Assembly: GCF_000712055.1 (NCBI RefSeq)
Contig: NZ_JOOA01000002.1
Span: 3,189,929-3,253,928 of the forward strand
Reading direction: 5' to 3'
DNA: 64,000 nucleotides
Source of the DNA: Ruminococcus sp. HUN007
Lineage (GTDB): Bacteria > Bacillota > Clostridia > Oscillospirales > Ruminococcaceae
Below the pieces are notes generated by a model. That model did not search any database. It was not told the DNA's origin and saw nothing but the letters and a program-made list of their open reading frames with translations. The position numbers and the translations under genes are program-made. This document shows, in pieces, positions 19,413 through 27,489 of the stretch (positions are counted from its first letter, which is position 1; every line of letters begins with the position of its first letter).

Positions 19413-21251
19413 ATGTGCGGAATAGTTGGATTTACAGGTAACACACAGGCAGCTCCGATCCTTCTGGACGGACTTTCAAAGCTTGAATATCGTGGTTACG
19501 ACTCAGCTGGTATAGCTGTTCGTAACGGTGAGAACAAAGTCGAAGTCATCAAGGAAAAAGGCAAGCTCAAAGTCCTTATCGACAAAACCAACAGCGGTAA
19601 GGCAGTAAAGGGTACATGCGGTATCGGTCATACTCGATGGGCTACTCACGGTGAACCGTCAGCAATTAACGCTCACCCGCACAGTTCGGAAGACGGGAAT
19701 GTAGTTGCTGTTCATAACGGTATCATTGAAAACTTCGCGGAACAGCGTGAAAAGCTTATAAAGAAAGGCTATACTTTCGTTTCACAGACAGACACTGAGG
19801 TAGCTGTCAAGCTTATTGATTACTACTATAAGAAATACAATCTCGGACCTGTTGACTCTATCGCCAGAGCAATGGTTCGTATTCGTGGTTCTTATGCGCT
19901 ATGCGTAATGTTCAAGGATTTCCCGGGCGAGATCTACTGTGCACGTAAGGACAGTCCGATGATCATCGGTATAACAAACGGTGAATCCTATGTAGCTTCT
20001 GACGTTCCGGCGATTCTTAAGTATACACGTAACGTTTACTACATCGGCAACATGGAGATTGCAAAGCTTGAAAAGGGTAACGTTACTTTCTACAACATCG
20101 ACAGTGATGTAATTGAAAAGCCGCTTACCGAGATCAAGTGGGATGCGGAATCGGCTGAAAAGGGCGGATTTGAGCACTTCATGCTTAAGGAGATACACGA
20201 ACAGCCGAAGGTTATCCGTGATACTATCAACTCTGTTGTAAAGGACGGAGTTGTTCATTTCGACTCTGTAAATCTTACAGACAAGGAAATGAAGAAGATC
20301 GACCAGATCTACATAGTTGCCTGCGGATCGGCTTATCATGTTGGTGTTGATCTTCAGTATGTAATTGAATCGCTTACTTCACTTCAGGTTCGTGTGGAAC
20401 TTGCTTCTGAGTTCCGTTACAGAGATATGAGGATCAATAAAAACAGCCTTGTTATTGTTATCTCACAGTCAGGTGAGACAGCAGATACACTGGCTGCTCT
20501 CAGAATGGCAAAGGACAGCGGAGTTAAGACTCTTGGTATAGTAAACGTAGTTGGCTCATCTATCGCCAGAGAAGCTGATAACGTATTCTATACACTTGCA
20601 GGCCCTGAAATTTCAGTTGCCACAACAAAGGCGTATTCAACTCAGCTCGTTGCCGGCTATCTGCTTGCACTTCAGTTTGCCAAGGCAAGGGGAGAGATAG
20701 CTGATGAACGCTATGCTGAACTTATTGCTGAGATCAACTCCATACCTGAAAAGGTGGAAAAGATACTTGAAAATAAGGAACGCCTTCAGTGGTATTCAAA
20801 CAAGCTCATCAATCTTTCAGACTCCTTCTTCATCGGCCGTGGCATTGACTATGCCATCGGCATGGAAGGAAGTCTGAAGCTTAAGGAAATCAGCTATATT
20901 CACTCCGAGGCTTACGCAGCTGGTGAACTGAAGCACGGTCCTATCAGCCTTATTGAAGACGGAACAGTAGTTATAGCTGTTGTCACACAGACAAATCTTG
21001 TGGAAAAGACCATAAGCAACATGGTTGAAGTAAAGAGCCGCGGTGCAAAGGTTATGGCAGTTACAACGGCGGGCAACTACTTCCTTGAAGACACAGCTGA
21101 ATTCGTATGCTACGTTCCACAGATCGAACCGCTGTTTGCCGGAAGCTTATCGGTTATCCCGCTTCAGCTTATCAGTTATTATGTATCTATCGGCAAGGGA
21201 TTCGACGTTGACAAGCCGAGAAATCTTGCTAAGTCGGTTACAGTTGAATAA
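19413..21251 (+). CDS. glmS: Glutamine-fructose-6-phosphate aminotransferase (isomerising)
   Basis: This 612-aa enzyme makes glucosamine-6-phosphate, the first step towards UDP-GlcNAc. Cys2 in MCGIVGF is the glutaminase nucleophile. The N-terminal domain has HTRWATHGEP and HNGIIEN. Two SIS domains follow (ISQSGETADT near residue 350), and the C-terminus ends in the canonical KPRNLAKSVTVE. AAGGAG lies ten bases before the ATG. Codon use is again GC-richer than in the island upstream, marking its right border. The 87-base upstream gap is too short for a glmS ribozyme. Confidence 0.97.
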   Translation: MCGIVGFTGNTQAAPILLDGLSKLEYRGYDSAGIAVRNGENKVEVIKEKGKLKVLIDKTNSGKAVKGTCGIGHTRWATHGEPSAINAHPHSSEDGNVVAVHNGIIENFAEQREKLIKKGYTFVSQTDTEVAVKLIDYYYKKYNLGPVDSIARAMVRIRGSYALCVMFKDFPGEIYCARKDSPMIIGITNGESYVASDVPAILKYTRNVYYIGNMEIAKLEKGNVTFYNIDSDVIEKPLTEIKWDAESAEKGGFEHFMLKEIHEQPKVIRDTINSVVKDGVVHFDSVNLTDKEMKKIDQIYIVACGSAYHVGVDLQYVIESLTSLQVRVELASEFRYRDMRINKNSLVIVISQSGETADTLAALRMAKDSGVKTLGIVNVVGSSIAREADNVFYTLAGPEISVATTKAYSTQLVAGYLLALQFAKARGEIADERYAELIAEINSIPEKVEKILENKERLQWYSNKLINLSDSFFIGRGIDYAIGMEGSLKLKEISYIHSEAYAAGELKHGPISLIEDGTVVIAVVTQTNLVEKTISNMVEVKSRGAKVMAVTTAGNYFLEDTAEFVCYVPQIEPLFAGSLSVIPLQLISYYVSIGKGFDVDKPRNLAKSVTVE

Positions 21252-21269
21252 GCCGGTAAGCAACAGGAA

Positions 21270-21750
21270 ATGCAGCAGGAGATTGCACATCTTTTCTATA
21301 TAATGGATTCTAAAAAAAACACGCTTTGACAAACGCAGAATAATAACATTTACCTTATTTGTTATCTACATCTTCTGTGTTTTCTATATAACATTATTAA
21401 ACCGCGAACCTACATACCGCCGGCGTGTACTTACGCCGCTGTGGGAATATCACAAGCTTCTGCATGAAGACAGTCATTACTGGTTTCAACAGATAACCTG
21501 TAATATTGTCATGCTTGTCCCGTTCGGTGTATTTACCGGATACAGATTTAAGAAGATGACGATCATACAGGGCGCAGTCCTGGGCGGGGCGTTTTCTTCG
21601 CTTATTGAGATCACGCAGTATTTTACCAGAAGGGGACTGCTTGAATTTGATGATGTGCTTAACAACACGTTCGGTGCAGTTATCGGGTTTGTGTTTACTA
21701 AGCTTATCATTGCTTACAGGGAGCATAAACAGGCTTGTAAGTATTATTAG
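21270..21750 (+). pseudogene. VanZ-family membrane protein, frameshifted at an A8 run
   Basis: A start at 21270 (or 21303) reads into a run of eight A at 21312-21319 and then stops. With seven A the frame continues: RIITFTLFVIYIFCVFY, then LVPFGVFTGYRF and GLLEFDDVLNNTFGAVIGF, to a TAA at 21748-21750. The TM-loop-TM pattern and the FDDVLNNTFGA motif are those of VanZ-like proteins. It is either an inactivated gene, a slippage-controlled one, or an artefact of homopolymer miscounting. It lies in the glmS direction, 19 bases after its stop. Confidence 0.7.
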
Positions 21751-21847
21751 GATGATAAACATAAGTCATCCGGAAGAATATTTGTATTGGAAATTAGTTT
21801 TGATTATATTCAGTAATCAGATAATAATATAAAAAGGTGTGAAAAAA

Positions 21848-23356
21848 ATGGGAAAATGTATTGAACATTCAAAGCGAACAATGATCATCGGCGGCGGTGT
21901 TGCCGGACAGATGCTGATGACGGAGATCAAGAATGCGCAGCATTCCGATTATGAGGATGACAAGCTGGCGGCGCAGTTTGATCCGGTCTGCATCATTGAC
22001 AACGATCCTGAAAAGATCGGTACGGAGATAATGGGGGTAAGGATAGTCGGTCCTTCGTCCGACATTCCGCACTTTGCGAAGAAATTCAGGGTGGAACAGA
22101 TCATTCTTGCTATTCCTTCACTCACTGAGGAACGACGCAAGCTGATCATTGACCTCTGTAACGAGACAAAGCTTCCGCTTAAGATAATACCGTTCATCGG
22201 TTCGCTTCTTCTTGATGACAATGCAAGTCTTCTCGGGCAGGTTCGTGACATCAAGGTGGAGGAACTTCTCGGCCGCGATCCTGTTACGTTCAACAACAAG
22301 AACATCAAGGCTTTCGTACATGACAAGGTATGTATGGTAACCGGCGGCGGCGGATCCATCGGTTCGGAGCTTGTTCGCCAGATCTCAAAGTACAAGCCTA
22401 AGCAGGTTGTAATCGTTGATATCTATGAAAACAATGCCTATGAAATACAGCAGGAACTTCTCATGGAATACGGCGATGACCTTAATCTTGTTACACTTAT
22501 TGCATCTGTCCGCGACTACTACCGCATGAACCAGATCTTTAAGACATACAAGCCGGATGTTGTGTTCCACGCGGCTGCTCACAAGCATGTACCGCTTATG
22601 GAAGACTCACCGATGGAGGCAATAAAGAATAATGTCATCGGTACGTTCAATGTTGCTACACTTGCCCAGTACCATAATGTAAAGAAATTCGTTATGATCT
22701 CGACGGACAAGGCAGTAAACCCGACAAATGCGATGGGTGCGTCAAAGCGCTGCTGTGAGATGATAGTTCAGTTCCTCGCTCAGCAGAACGAAGGATGTAC
22801 GGAATTTGTTGCAACACGTTTCGGTAACGTACTCGGTTCAAACGGATCGGTTATTCCGATATTCAAGAAGCAGATAGAGCAGGGAAAGCCGGTAACAGTA
22901 ACTCACCCTGACATCATCCGCTACTTCATGACTATTCCGGAGGCGGTAAGCCTGGTAATGGAAGCTGCAGCTATGGCAAAGGGCGGCGAGATATTCGTTC
23001 TCGACATGGGCAAGCCGGTAAAGATCGTGACCCTTGCGGAAAACCTTATCCGTATGTACGGCAAGGAACCGTATATCGATATTCCGATAAGATTCACAGG
23101 TCTGCGTCCGGGTGAAAAGATCAAGGAAGAGCTCCTCATGATGGAGGAAGGCCTTCAGAAGACGACCAACAAGCTTATCTACATAGGCAAGCAGATAGAA
23201 ATAGACGAAGACACCTTCGCCTCCGACCTCCGGGAGCTCCGCGACGCAGCAAAGAAAAACAACGAAAAGATCGCCCTCGAAGCTCTCCACAAAATGGTCC
23301 CGACCTTCACAACCCCTGAAGCGTTCAACAGCAAAATACTGCAGCACGACATTTAA
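21848..23356 (+). CDS. CapD/PglF-type nucleoside-diphosphate-sugar 4,6-dehydratase
   Basis: The N-terminal Rossmann-like segment starts IIGGGVAGQMLMTEI. The catalytic SDR domain has TGGGGSIGSELVRQ near residue 163, HAAAHKHVPLMED and STDKAVNPTNAMGASKR near 281. These are signatures of the UDP-GlcNAc 4,6-dehydratase family used for surface glycans. Unlike the longer family members, it lacks the four N-terminal membrane helices, so it should be soluble. A GTG at 21839 is in frame, but AAGGTG at 21834-21839 fits the ATG at 21848. Exact substrate is not deducible. Confidence 0.87.
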   Translation: MGKCIEHSKRTMIIGGGVAGQMLMTEIKNAQHSDYEDDKLAAQFDPVCIIDNDPEKIGTEIMGVRIVGPSSDIPHFAKKFRVEQIILAIPSLTEERRKLIIDLCNETKLPLKIIPFIGSLLLDDNASLLGQVRDIKVEELLGRDPVTFNNKNIKAFVHDKVCMVTGGGGSIGSELVRQISKYKPKQVVIVDIYENNAYEIQQELLMEYGDDLNLVTLIASVRDYYRMNQIFKTYKPDVVFHAAAHKHVPLMEDSPMEAIKNNVIGTFNVATLAQYHNVKKFVMISTDKAVNPTNAMGASKRCCEMIVQFLAQQNEGCTEFVATRFGNVLGSNGSVIPIFKKQIEQGKPVTVTHPDIIRYFMTIPEAVSLVMEAAAMAKGGEIFVLDMGKPVKIVTLAENLIRMYGKEPYIDIPIRFTGLRPGEKIKEELLMMEEGLQKTTNKLIYIGKQIEIDEDTFASDLRELRDAAKKNNEKIALEALHKMVPTFTTPEAFNSKILQHDI

Positions 23357-23383
23357 GGGTGATTAACTGAATATAGAAAAAGA

Positions 23384-23413
23384 ACCCTCTGTATTAAATG
23401 AACAGAGGGTTCA
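23384..23413 (+). terminator. Hairpin after the CapD-type gene
   Basis: AACCCTCTG pairs with CAGAGGGTT around a 12-base loop, 28 bases after the stop codon. There is no T tract, so termination is plausible but not certain. Confidence 0.45.
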
Positions 23414-23538
23414 GTAATTAGGTTCAAGCCTACTGAACAGATGTGTTCAGTATATTCGGAGCGTTTCTCGGTTTTGTTTTCATAAAGCTGATTATCGTTT
23501 GCAGGGAATGCAGAAGGGCATTCCAATACTGTTAGCTG

Positions 23539-23577
23539 TAAAAAACGACCGTAAGGAGTTCTATTTCCTTACAGTCG
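23539..23577 (-). terminator. Intrinsic terminator of the Rpn-like gene
   Basis: Read on the minus strand, GACTGTAAGG pairs with CCTTACGGTC and is followed by GTTTTTT. It lies just downstream of the minus-strand gene ending at 23609. Confidence 0.75.
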
Positions 23578-23608
23578 CCCATTTGCATATTCAGTTCAAT
23601 TATCCGAA

Positions 23609-24478
23609 TCAGTGAGAAGTCAGCGCCTCACTTGCTTTTTTAAACTCATCAACAGTCATGTTGGCTATAGATGCAGCATCGCTAAGTTTAAGTTTGCCAC
23701 TGTTTACATGTTTTATAAGCGATAAAAGATACTTATTTTCGGTTTCTTTTATTGCTTCTGCTTTAGAAGCAACATCATATTCTTCACGCTGCAGTTCTAC
23801 GTCAAAAACTTCTGCCATCATAGTAATAACCTCCTCACTGTGTTCCATGAGATAGTCTTTAAGAATCCCATGATCAATACAGTACTTAATAGTTGCTTTA
23901 GCTGCCTCAATTGAATTACCATAAATCTTAAACTGGTCATTATAAACTTTACAGAAGCTGATATACTGACCTATTATTGAATCGGTACCTGACTTTTTAA
24001 TTATTTTCACCTGAAGATCAACTGGACAGTTACCATTAAAGAAATCATCTTTAAAAGAAAGACTGTCAGGAACATCTTCATTGCCTGCGTAGATAACATA
24101 GAGTTCAATTTCAGGCAAAGATACTCTTTTGGTACTGTGTACGCTTTGCTTAGTATCGTGTAAATAATTATTAAGCGTATCAACCAGATAACCAAACATT
24201 CTGTACGTAATGTTTGGATTCCAGTAAGACTGTTCTTCAGCCAGAATAACGAATTTTGCTTTACCGTTTTTCTTAACATAGAAGCCAAGATCGTTAATTA
24301 AGCGATTAATAATTATCGAACTCAGAGTACTTATCTGAATGTCTTCGACTGTTACAGAAGAATCTTCAGGATGGAACGTTCTGTATAGTTCAAGGACATT
24401 TTCAGGTATAGAGAAAACATCTGTGAAAACACTGTCTTTGACAGTGTGTTTTACCGTAGTATTATCGTTAGGAATCAT
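23609..24478 (-). CDS. Rpn/YhgA-like PD-(D/E)XK nuclease family protein
   Basis: The 289-aa product has VFTDVFSIPENVLELY near the start and the core AEEQSYWNPNITYRMFGYL, matching the E-x-Q-S and R-x-x-Y pattern of the Rpn recombination-promoting nuclease family. A helical C-terminus ends in LSDAASIANMTVDEFKKA. The ATG at 24478 is preferred over one nine codons upstream because AAGGAAGG stands just before it. A consensus promoter sits 18 bases further upstream. Such genes are often multicopy; a second C-terminal remnant lies nearby at 24997-25148. Confidence 0.72.
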   Translation of the reverse strand: MIPNDNTTVKHTVKDSVFTDVFSIPENVLELYRTFHPEDSSVTVEDIQISTLSSIIINRLINDLGFYVKKNGKAKFVILAEEQSYWNPNITYRMFGYLVDTLNNYLHDTKQSVHSTKRVSLPEIELYVIYAGNEDVPDSLSFKDDFFNGNCPVDLQVKIIKKSGTDSIIGQYISFCKVYNDQFKIYGNSIEAAKATIKYCIDHGILKDYLMEHSEEVITMMAEVFDVELQREEYDVASKAEAIKETENKYLLSLIKHVNSGKLKLSDAASIANMTVDEFKKASEALTSH

Positions 24479-24495
24479 AAATTCCTTCCTTTCTA

Positions 24496-24524
24496 AGTAT
24501 AGCACATCCGGAATAGCTATACAA
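24496..24524 (-). promoter_or_regulatory. Sigma-A promoter of the Rpn-like gene
   Basis: On the minus strand: TTGTAT, 17-base spacer, TATACT, ending 18 bases before the chosen start codon. Confidence 0.75.
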
Positions 24525-24798
24525 GACTTAAATTTACCATGGCATGTATATATAATAACATATAAAAATTACCATGTCTATAGTTTCGCCCTAAGAGGTA
24601 GCTGAAATGCCCTAAGAGGTAATTTTTCTCCTAAAGTTTGGAAAACACTGGTTGAATATTGTAGATATATAAAAGTATATTTAACAAAAACACGTGGAAA
24701 ATAAAGGATGGATTATTGGCTCAGGTTTGCTCTTTTTAAATTCAGCAACAGTGTTCAAAACGCAGCCGTTGAACTTTAATCCAATAACATGAAAAAAG

Positions 24799-24970
24799 TA
24801 CAGCCAGGCCGGTGGCCTGGTTGTATTAAAATAGTACGCCGAAGGCGTTCCATTTAAAAGGTGGAGCCTTCTGCGCAATAGAAAACCCTGCTCGGTGAGC
24901 AGGGTTGTGGAGAAAGGTAAATTCGCCGGAGCGAATTTACTATAGAATACTGGCTGCACTTCAGCCGGCA
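24799..24970. repeat. Stack of hairpins in a gene-free stretch
   Basis: The roughly 500-base stretch 24500-24996 holds no credible gene. It contains four clear palindromes in a row (CAGCCAGGCC/GGCCTGGTTG, ACGCC/GGCGT, AACCCTGCTC/GAGCAGGGTT, GTAAATTCGC/GCGAATTTAC) and a last one (CTGGCTG/CAGCCGG). The last unit, preceded by CTATAGAATAC, resembles the hairpin pair at 42413-42467, so it is a dispersed repeat type rather than a one-off. Confidence 0.65.
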
Positions 24971-24996
24971 CCATTTACGATCAAGTAAGACAGTGC

Positions 24997-25148
24997 TTAC
25001 TTTTTAAGCATACTCTGTATATCTTCGTCAGTAAAGCCACGTTCCCTGAGCGATTCGATAAGAGTGTTGATCTCCTGCTTAACAGATTTGTTCTCGAGCT
25101 TAACAGATTCATTCTCGAGCTTAACAAGTAATGTTTCAGGTTGTTCAG
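24997..25148 (-). pseudogene. C-terminal remnant of an Rpn-type protein
   Basis: Immediately after the dockerin gene's stop, 49 open codons read on the minus strand as a charged helix containing KLENESVKLEN and ending ERGFTDEDIQSMLKK before TAA. That ending is common in Rpn-family proteins of this bacterial group. There is no start codon; it is a fragment joined to the dockerin gene's end by rearrangement. Confidence 0.55.
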
Positions 25149-26207
25149 TTATTGCTTCATGAATCTGATGAGAGTGAGCAGATCGGAAACGCCTACTGAG
25201 CCGTTGCTGTTCAGATCGGCTTTGTCTTTCAGATCGGGGAATTTTTCAGGTGCTATCAGTATATGACTGAGTTTGACGATATCGGAAGTGTTGATAACAC
25301 TGTTGCCGTCGATGTCGTACTGTGAGTTTTCAAATTCCGGTTCTGGTGCAGTCGTAGTAACGGTTGTTGTAACAGCTGTGGTGACGGCTTCGGTCACTGC
25401 CTCAGTGGTTGTAACGGTGGTGGTTTCAGCCGTGGAAGTGGTCGTCACTTCAGGTGTGGTGATGGCTTCTGTGGTGGTGACTGCCGGAACATTTCTCGGT
25501 GTGGTATCGATGTTGTTTATATTATCCTGCGTAAGCGGGAGGTAGGACAGAGTCATCTGACCTAAAGCCGGAAGCTGTTTTGATCTCCATGCTTCATATT
25601 CGGATTTGTCAACAGGGGTATCTGAGCCGTCAAGATAATATACTATTCCTTTGCCGGATTTGTCGATGTCATCCGGGAACGGGTTTCCGGATGCATCTTT
25701 TGGTTTAGCTGATTTTTCCCATGCATCGACAGTGCCGACTGATTCGTATTTATTGGTATCTTTGTTGTATTTGTAAACCTCATAAGGTACAAAAGACGAA
25801 GTGAGTTTGCGTGTTGATGTCAGTATGCGTGCAGCAGTTCCGTCCGGATAGAAGGCCACTGTGCCTGCAAATTCGCCTACTTCGTTTTTATCTGTGTCAG
25901 CGACATGAACAATTTTGTGAAGCTTGTCGTGGATGAGGAGGTCTTCTGTTCCGTCACCGTTTATATCGTCAATGGCGAACTGGACAAATTCAGGAAACAG
26001 ATCGAATCTTGAATCCATTGCCAGTATCTCTTCGCGGCCGCGTGTAAGAAGATACTGATATCTTACGCGGACAGGATCTTTTTCTGTCTGTTCAGTCTGT
26101 TCTGCGGCAGGGGCAGTGTCCTCGGCGGATACCTGATTCCTGCTGTAGAGCAGAGCCGCGCTTCCCATGATCGTGAACGAAAGAATAATTGCTAAAGACT
26201 TTTTCAT
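25149..26207 (-). CDS. Secreted protein with C-terminal type I dockerin
   Basis: 352 aa. The start is the ATG at 26207, preceded by GGTGGAG; an upstream in-frame ATG lacks a site. The N-terminus is a signal peptide (KKSLAIILSFTIMGSAALL). The middle domain contains a calcium-loop-like DINGDGTEDLLI. A Thr/Val-rich linker leads to two dockerin repeats, YDIDGNSVINTSDIVKLSH and ADLNSNGSVGVSDLLTLIR, each with an Asp/Asn-rich calcium loop and helix. Dockerins plug proteins into cohesin scaffolds, so the protein should be exported and cellulosome- or surface-associated. No catalytic domain is visible; its own function is unknown. Confidence 0.88.
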   Translation of the reverse strand: MKKSLAIILSFTIMGSAALLYSRNQVSAEDTAPAAEQTEQTEKDPVRVRYQYLLTRGREEILAMDSRFDLFPEFVQFAIDDINGDGTEDLLIHDKLHKIVHVADTDKNEVGEFAGTVAFYPDGTAARILTSTRKLTSSFVPYEVYKYNKDTNKYESVGTVDAWEKSAKPKDASGNPFPDDIDKSGKGIVYYLDGSDTPVDKSEYEAWRSKQLPALGQMTLSYLPLTQDNINNIDTTPRNVPAVTTTEAITTPEVTTTSTAETTTVTTTEAVTEAVTTAVTTTVTTTAPEPEFENSQYDIDGNSVINTSDIVKLSHILIAPEKFPDLKDKADLNSNGSVGVSDLLTLIRFMKQ

Positions 26208-26246
26208 AATAATCTCCACCTCATAACCAGAAATATATATAATACC

Positions 26247-26275
26247 ATTATAATGTATATGAGAAACTTTTGCAA
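26247..26275 (-). promoter_or_regulatory. Sigma-A promoter of the dockerin gene
   Basis: On the minus strand: TTGCAA, 17 bases, TATAAT, about 40 bases upstream of the dockerin start. It is divergent from the tRNA promoter. Confidence 0.75.
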
Positions 26276-26318
26276 TGATTTTAAGACCTAAAAAATTAAA
26301 AAAACTTCAAAAAAAGTA

Positions 26319-26347
26319 TTGACATTCTTCTCGAAATATAGTATAAT
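26319..26347 (+). promoter_or_regulatory. Sigma-A promoter of the tRNA array
   Basis: Perfect consensus: TTGACA at 26319-26324, 17-base spacer, TATAAT at 26342-26347, with the first tRNA 36 bases downstream. Confidence 0.92.
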
Positions 26348-26382
26348 AAATATCGTCGTCGGAGCAATAACGACAGCAAAAC

Positions 26383-26455
26383 GGGAGCATAGCTCAGCTG
26401 GGAGAGCATCTGCCTTACAAGCAGAGGGTCATAGGTTCGAGCCCTATTGTTCCCA
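26383..26455 (+). tRNA. tRNA-Val (anticodon TAC), first unit
   Basis: Cloverleaf with acceptor GGGAGCA/TGTTCCC, anticodon loop CTTACAA and TTCGAGC T-loop. The 3' CCA is not encoded. Confidence 0.95.
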
Positions 26456-26460
26456 TAGAT

Positions 26461-26534
26461 GGCCCGGTAGTTCAGCTGGTTAGAACGCCGCCCTGTCACG
26501 GCGGAGGTCGTGAGTTCGAACCTCATCCGGGTCG
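26461..26534 (+). tRNA. tRNA-Asp (anticodon GTC), first unit
   Basis: Acceptor GGCCCGG/CCGGGTC, anticodon loop CTGTCAC between CCGCC and GGCGG, T-loop TTCGAAC. Confidence 0.95.
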
Positions 26535-26540
26535 TCATCT

Positions 26541-26613
26541 GCGGATTTAGCTCATCTGGTAGAGCGCCACCTTGCCAAGGTGGAGGTAGCGAGTTCGAGC
26601 CTCGTAATCCGCT
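26541..26613 (+). tRNA. tRNA-Gly (anticodon GCC), first unit
   Basis: Acceptor GCGGATT/AATCCGC, anticodon loop TTGCCAA between CCACC and GGTGG, T-loop TTCGAGC. Confidence 0.95.
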
Positions 26614-26619
26614 CTTTAC

Positions 26620-26690
26620 GGCGCTATAGCCAAGTGGTAAGGCAATGGTCTGCAACACCTTGATCCCCGGTTCAAATCCGGGTGGCGCCT
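26620..26690 (+). tRNA. tRNA-Cys (anticodon GCA), first unit
   Basis: Acceptor GGCGCTA/TGGCGCC, anticodon loop CTGCAAC, short D-arm. The T-loop is TTCAAAT, differing from the second copy (TTCGAAT). Confidence 0.94.
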
Positions 26691-26716
26691 TTTAAACTGA
26701 ATAGTTTAATAAAAAT

Positions 26717-26789
26717 GGGAGCATAGCTCAGCTGGGAGAGCATCTGCCTTACAAGCAGAGGGTCATAGGTTCGAGCCCTATTGTTCCCA
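26717..26789 (+). tRNA. tRNA-Val (anticodon TAC), second unit
   Basis: Identical in sequence to the tRNA-Val at 26383, 334 bases downstream; second unit of a tandem duplication. Confidence 0.95.
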
Positions 26790-26797
26790 TTACTTAT

Positions 26798-26871
26798 GGC
26801 CCGGTAGTTCAGCTGGTTAGAACGCCGCCCTGTCACGGCGGAGGTCGTGAGTTCGAACCTCATCCGGGTCG
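26798..26871 (+). tRNA. tRNA-Asp (anticodon GTC), second unit
   Basis: Identical in sequence to the tRNA-Asp at 26461. Confidence 0.95.
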
Positions 26872-26877
26872 CCATCT

Positions 26878-26950
26878 GCGGATTTAGCTCATCTGGTAGA
26901 GCGCCACCTTGCCAAGGTGGAGGTAGCGAGTTCGAGCCTCGTAATCCGCT
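26878..26950 (+). tRNA. tRNA-Gly (anticodon GCC), second unit
   Basis: Identical in sequence to the tRNA-Gly at 26541. Confidence 0.95.
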
Positions 26951-26964
26951 CTCTTTTTTTATAC

Positions 26965-27035
26965 GGCGCTATAGCCAAGTGGTAAGGCAATGGTCTGCAA
27001 CACCTTGATCCCCGGTTCGAATCCGGGTGGCGCCT
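26965..27035 (+). tRNA. tRNA-Cys (anticodon GCA), second unit
   Basis: Same as the tRNA-Cys at 26620 except for one T-loop base (G instead of A). It is the last gene of the array and is followed by a terminator. Confidence 0.94.
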
Positions 27036-27042
27036 TGAAATT

Positions 27043-27088
27043 AAAAACCTTCAGATTTCACCGTGAATTCTGAAGGTTTTATTTTTTT
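27043..27088 (+). terminator. Intrinsic terminator of the tRNA array
   Basis: AAAACCTTCAGA pairs with TCTGAAGGTTTT, followed by ATTTTTTT, eight bases after the last tRNA. Confidence 0.9.
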
Positions 27089-27127
27089 ATAAGTCTTCGC
27101 CGGTAATCGTAAAAAATATGCCGGATA

Positions 27128-27166
27128 CAAAAAAAACTGCAGAACCGGTCCGGCCGGATCTGCAGT
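27128..27166 (-). terminator. Intrinsic terminator of the small membrane protein gene
   Basis: On the minus strand ACTGCAGATCCGG pairs with CCGGTTCTGCAGT, followed by a run of T. It lies 30 bases past the stop of the gene at 27196-27390. Confidence 0.82.
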
Positions 27167-27195
27167 GATCTGATTATCAGTTTCTGTAATGAAGA

Positions 27196-27390
27196 TCAGT
27201 TTTTTGTAAATATCGTGTAGACCAAGAGTAAAGCACCTATTACTACGAGAGCCTTGAGTACCCATCTGAGTGCCACGATAAGTGTTACTGAAACTGCTGC
27301 AAGGATTATTCCTATGTACTTGAAAAGGAATACTGCGAGTGCGATAACTACGATCGCGAGTAAAATTTTCTTAAGTGTGATGTTCTGCAT
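27196..27390 (-). CDS. Small membrane protein (64 aa)
   Basis: Two predicted membrane helices, LKKILLAIVVIALAVFLF with continuation and LRWVLKALVVIGALLLVYTIF, make up most of the protein; there is no signal cleavage site. AAAGGAG lies eight bases before the ATG and a strong terminator follows, so it is an expressed single-gene unit. I do not recognise the family. Confidence 0.7.
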   Translation of the reverse strand: MQNITLKKILLAIVVIALAVFLFKYIGIILAAVSVTLIVALRWVLKALVVIGALLLVYTIFTKN

Positions 27391-27489
27391 TTTTCATTTC
27401 TCCTTTGTTTTTGTTGATTACTGGTTTCTGTTTGTTCTATTCTTAATGCAGTTTCCTGCAGATTAAGCATTGTTATGTACGCGCTGATT

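Noticed and set aside
22838..23347. A 169-codon minus-strand frame inside the CapD-type gene
   Set aside because: Shadow of a well-conserved dehydratase on the other strand.
24681..24974. A 97-codon minus-strand frame
   Set aside because: It is composed of the hairpin stack, has no Shine-Dalgarno and no protein-like composition.
26296..26875. Antisense open frames across the tRNA genes
   Set aside because: They arise from repeated tRNA sequence read backwards and have no ribosome sites; the tRNA cloverleafs explain the sequence.
26383..27035. CRISPR-like array from the regular spacing of repeats
   Set aside because: The repeated units are four different complete tRNA genes, not short repeats with spacers.
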